From contig JAFNVE010000042.1 of the NCBI GenBank assembly GCA_017379955.1, forward strand, positions 1 through 14,467: a stretch of DNA of 14,467 nt, read 5' to 3'. The notes beneath the pieces were generated by a model. The model was not told the DNA's origin. It saw only the letters and a list, made by a program, of their open reading frames with translations, and made no database searches. The DNA is from Tidjanibacter sp. (lineage in GTDB: Bacteria; Bacteroidota; Bacteroidia; Bacteroidales; Rikenellaceae). Every line of letters starts with the position of its first letter. Within the stretch, counting starts at the first letter, position 1. The translations under genes and the position numbers were made by a program. Positions 14,357-14,467 of this stretch are shown piece by piece.

Positions 14357-14374
14357 GCTTTCCTGAGGGAAAGC
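14357..14374. repeat. Hairpin downstream of ndk
   Basis: GCTTTCC-TGAG-GGAAAGC is a perfect 7-bp stem with a four-base loop, 41 bases after the ndk stop. It lacks a T tract on the plus strand (AATTCC follows), so termination there is uncertain. It might stabilise the mRNA end. Confidence 0.5.
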
Positions 14375-14387
14375 AATTCCAAATCTG

Positions 14388-14460
14388 ACCCACCCCCAAG
14401 CCCCCGCCTCGGCGGGGGATGTGTCCTCGGCTGAGAGCCGAGGCGAAAGTGGGGATGGGT
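14388..14460. repeat. Composite GC-rich inverted-repeat element (two hairpins inside an outer stem)
   Basis: The outer arms ACCCACCCCCA (14388-14398) and TGGGGATGGGT (14450-14460) pair over 11 positions with one mismatch. Inside are two perfect hairpins: CCCCCGCC-TC-GGCGGGGG (14401-14418) and CCTCGGCT-GAG-AGCCGAGG (14425-14443). GCCTCGGC (14406-14413) is also the exact reverse complement of GCCGAGGC (14437-14444), so an alternative fold exists. TCTG (14384-14387) and CAGA (14464-14467) may extend the outer stem past a bulge. The layout resembles a dispersed REP/MITE-like intergenic element. The window ends 7 bases later, so its full extent is unknown. Confidence 0.7.
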
Positions 14461-14467
14461 TTCCAGA

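Noticed and set aside
14357..14374. The hairpin after ndk as an intrinsic terminator
   Set aside because: It has no T tract on either side; kept only as a hairpin.

Overview
The window looks like a chromosomal segment from a Bacteroidales bacterium, possibly near Alistipes/Rikenellaceae. The evidence is: several promoters with the Bacteroidetes -7 motif TAnnTTTG, starts mostly without Shine-Dalgarno sequences, a BACON-domain lipoprotein with acidic residues after the lipid Cys, and typical Bacteroidetes versions of Tgt, Ndk and a PASTA protein next to an RluD-type enzyme. The family placement is inference; an aminofutalosine synthase (mqnE) fits it but does not prove it. Coding density is high. 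The longest gene-free stretches are 934-1155, 6301-6504 and 14316-14467. I see no tRNA, rRNA, CRISPR, transposase or phage gene.

Region 1 (1-933, minus): the N-terminal 311 residues of a surface-type lipoprotein with a BACON domain and two probable OB-like beta domains; it runs off the left edge. Region 2 (1156-4511, plus): a tight four-gene operon of ABC exporter, soluble S24/S26-type peptidase with a Ser-His arrangement, PqqD-like (RRE-fold) protein and HprK-like P-loop kinase. An inverted repeat straddles its -7 box. The set of peptide binder, peptidase, kinase and exporter resembles the accessory genes of RiPP (for example lasso peptide) clusters, but there is no visible precursor, cyclase or radical SAM enzyme. 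It is the best candidate here for an undescribed system.

Region 3 (4624-8787, minus): a long-chain-type acyl-CoA ligase with its own promoter, whose -33 box lies in the loop of a perfect 18-bp palindrome; then tgt followed by an LptF/LptG-family LPS export permease in one operon, closed by a hairpin terminator. Tgt has lost all three zinc-binding cysteines.

Region 4 (8869-14315, plus): a long co-directional run of a membrane family-2 glycosyltransferase (lacking the DxD motif), ECF-type sigma factor, mqnE, triple-PASTA membrane protein, RluD-type pseudouridine synthase and ndk. The first three genes are overlapping or nearly so, and no terminator is visible inside the run. tgt and the glycosyltransferase are divergent from an 81-bp spacer with two back-to-back promoters. 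Region 5 (14316-14467) has no gene but holds a small hairpin and a composite GC-rich inverted-repeat element that reaches nearly to the window edge.
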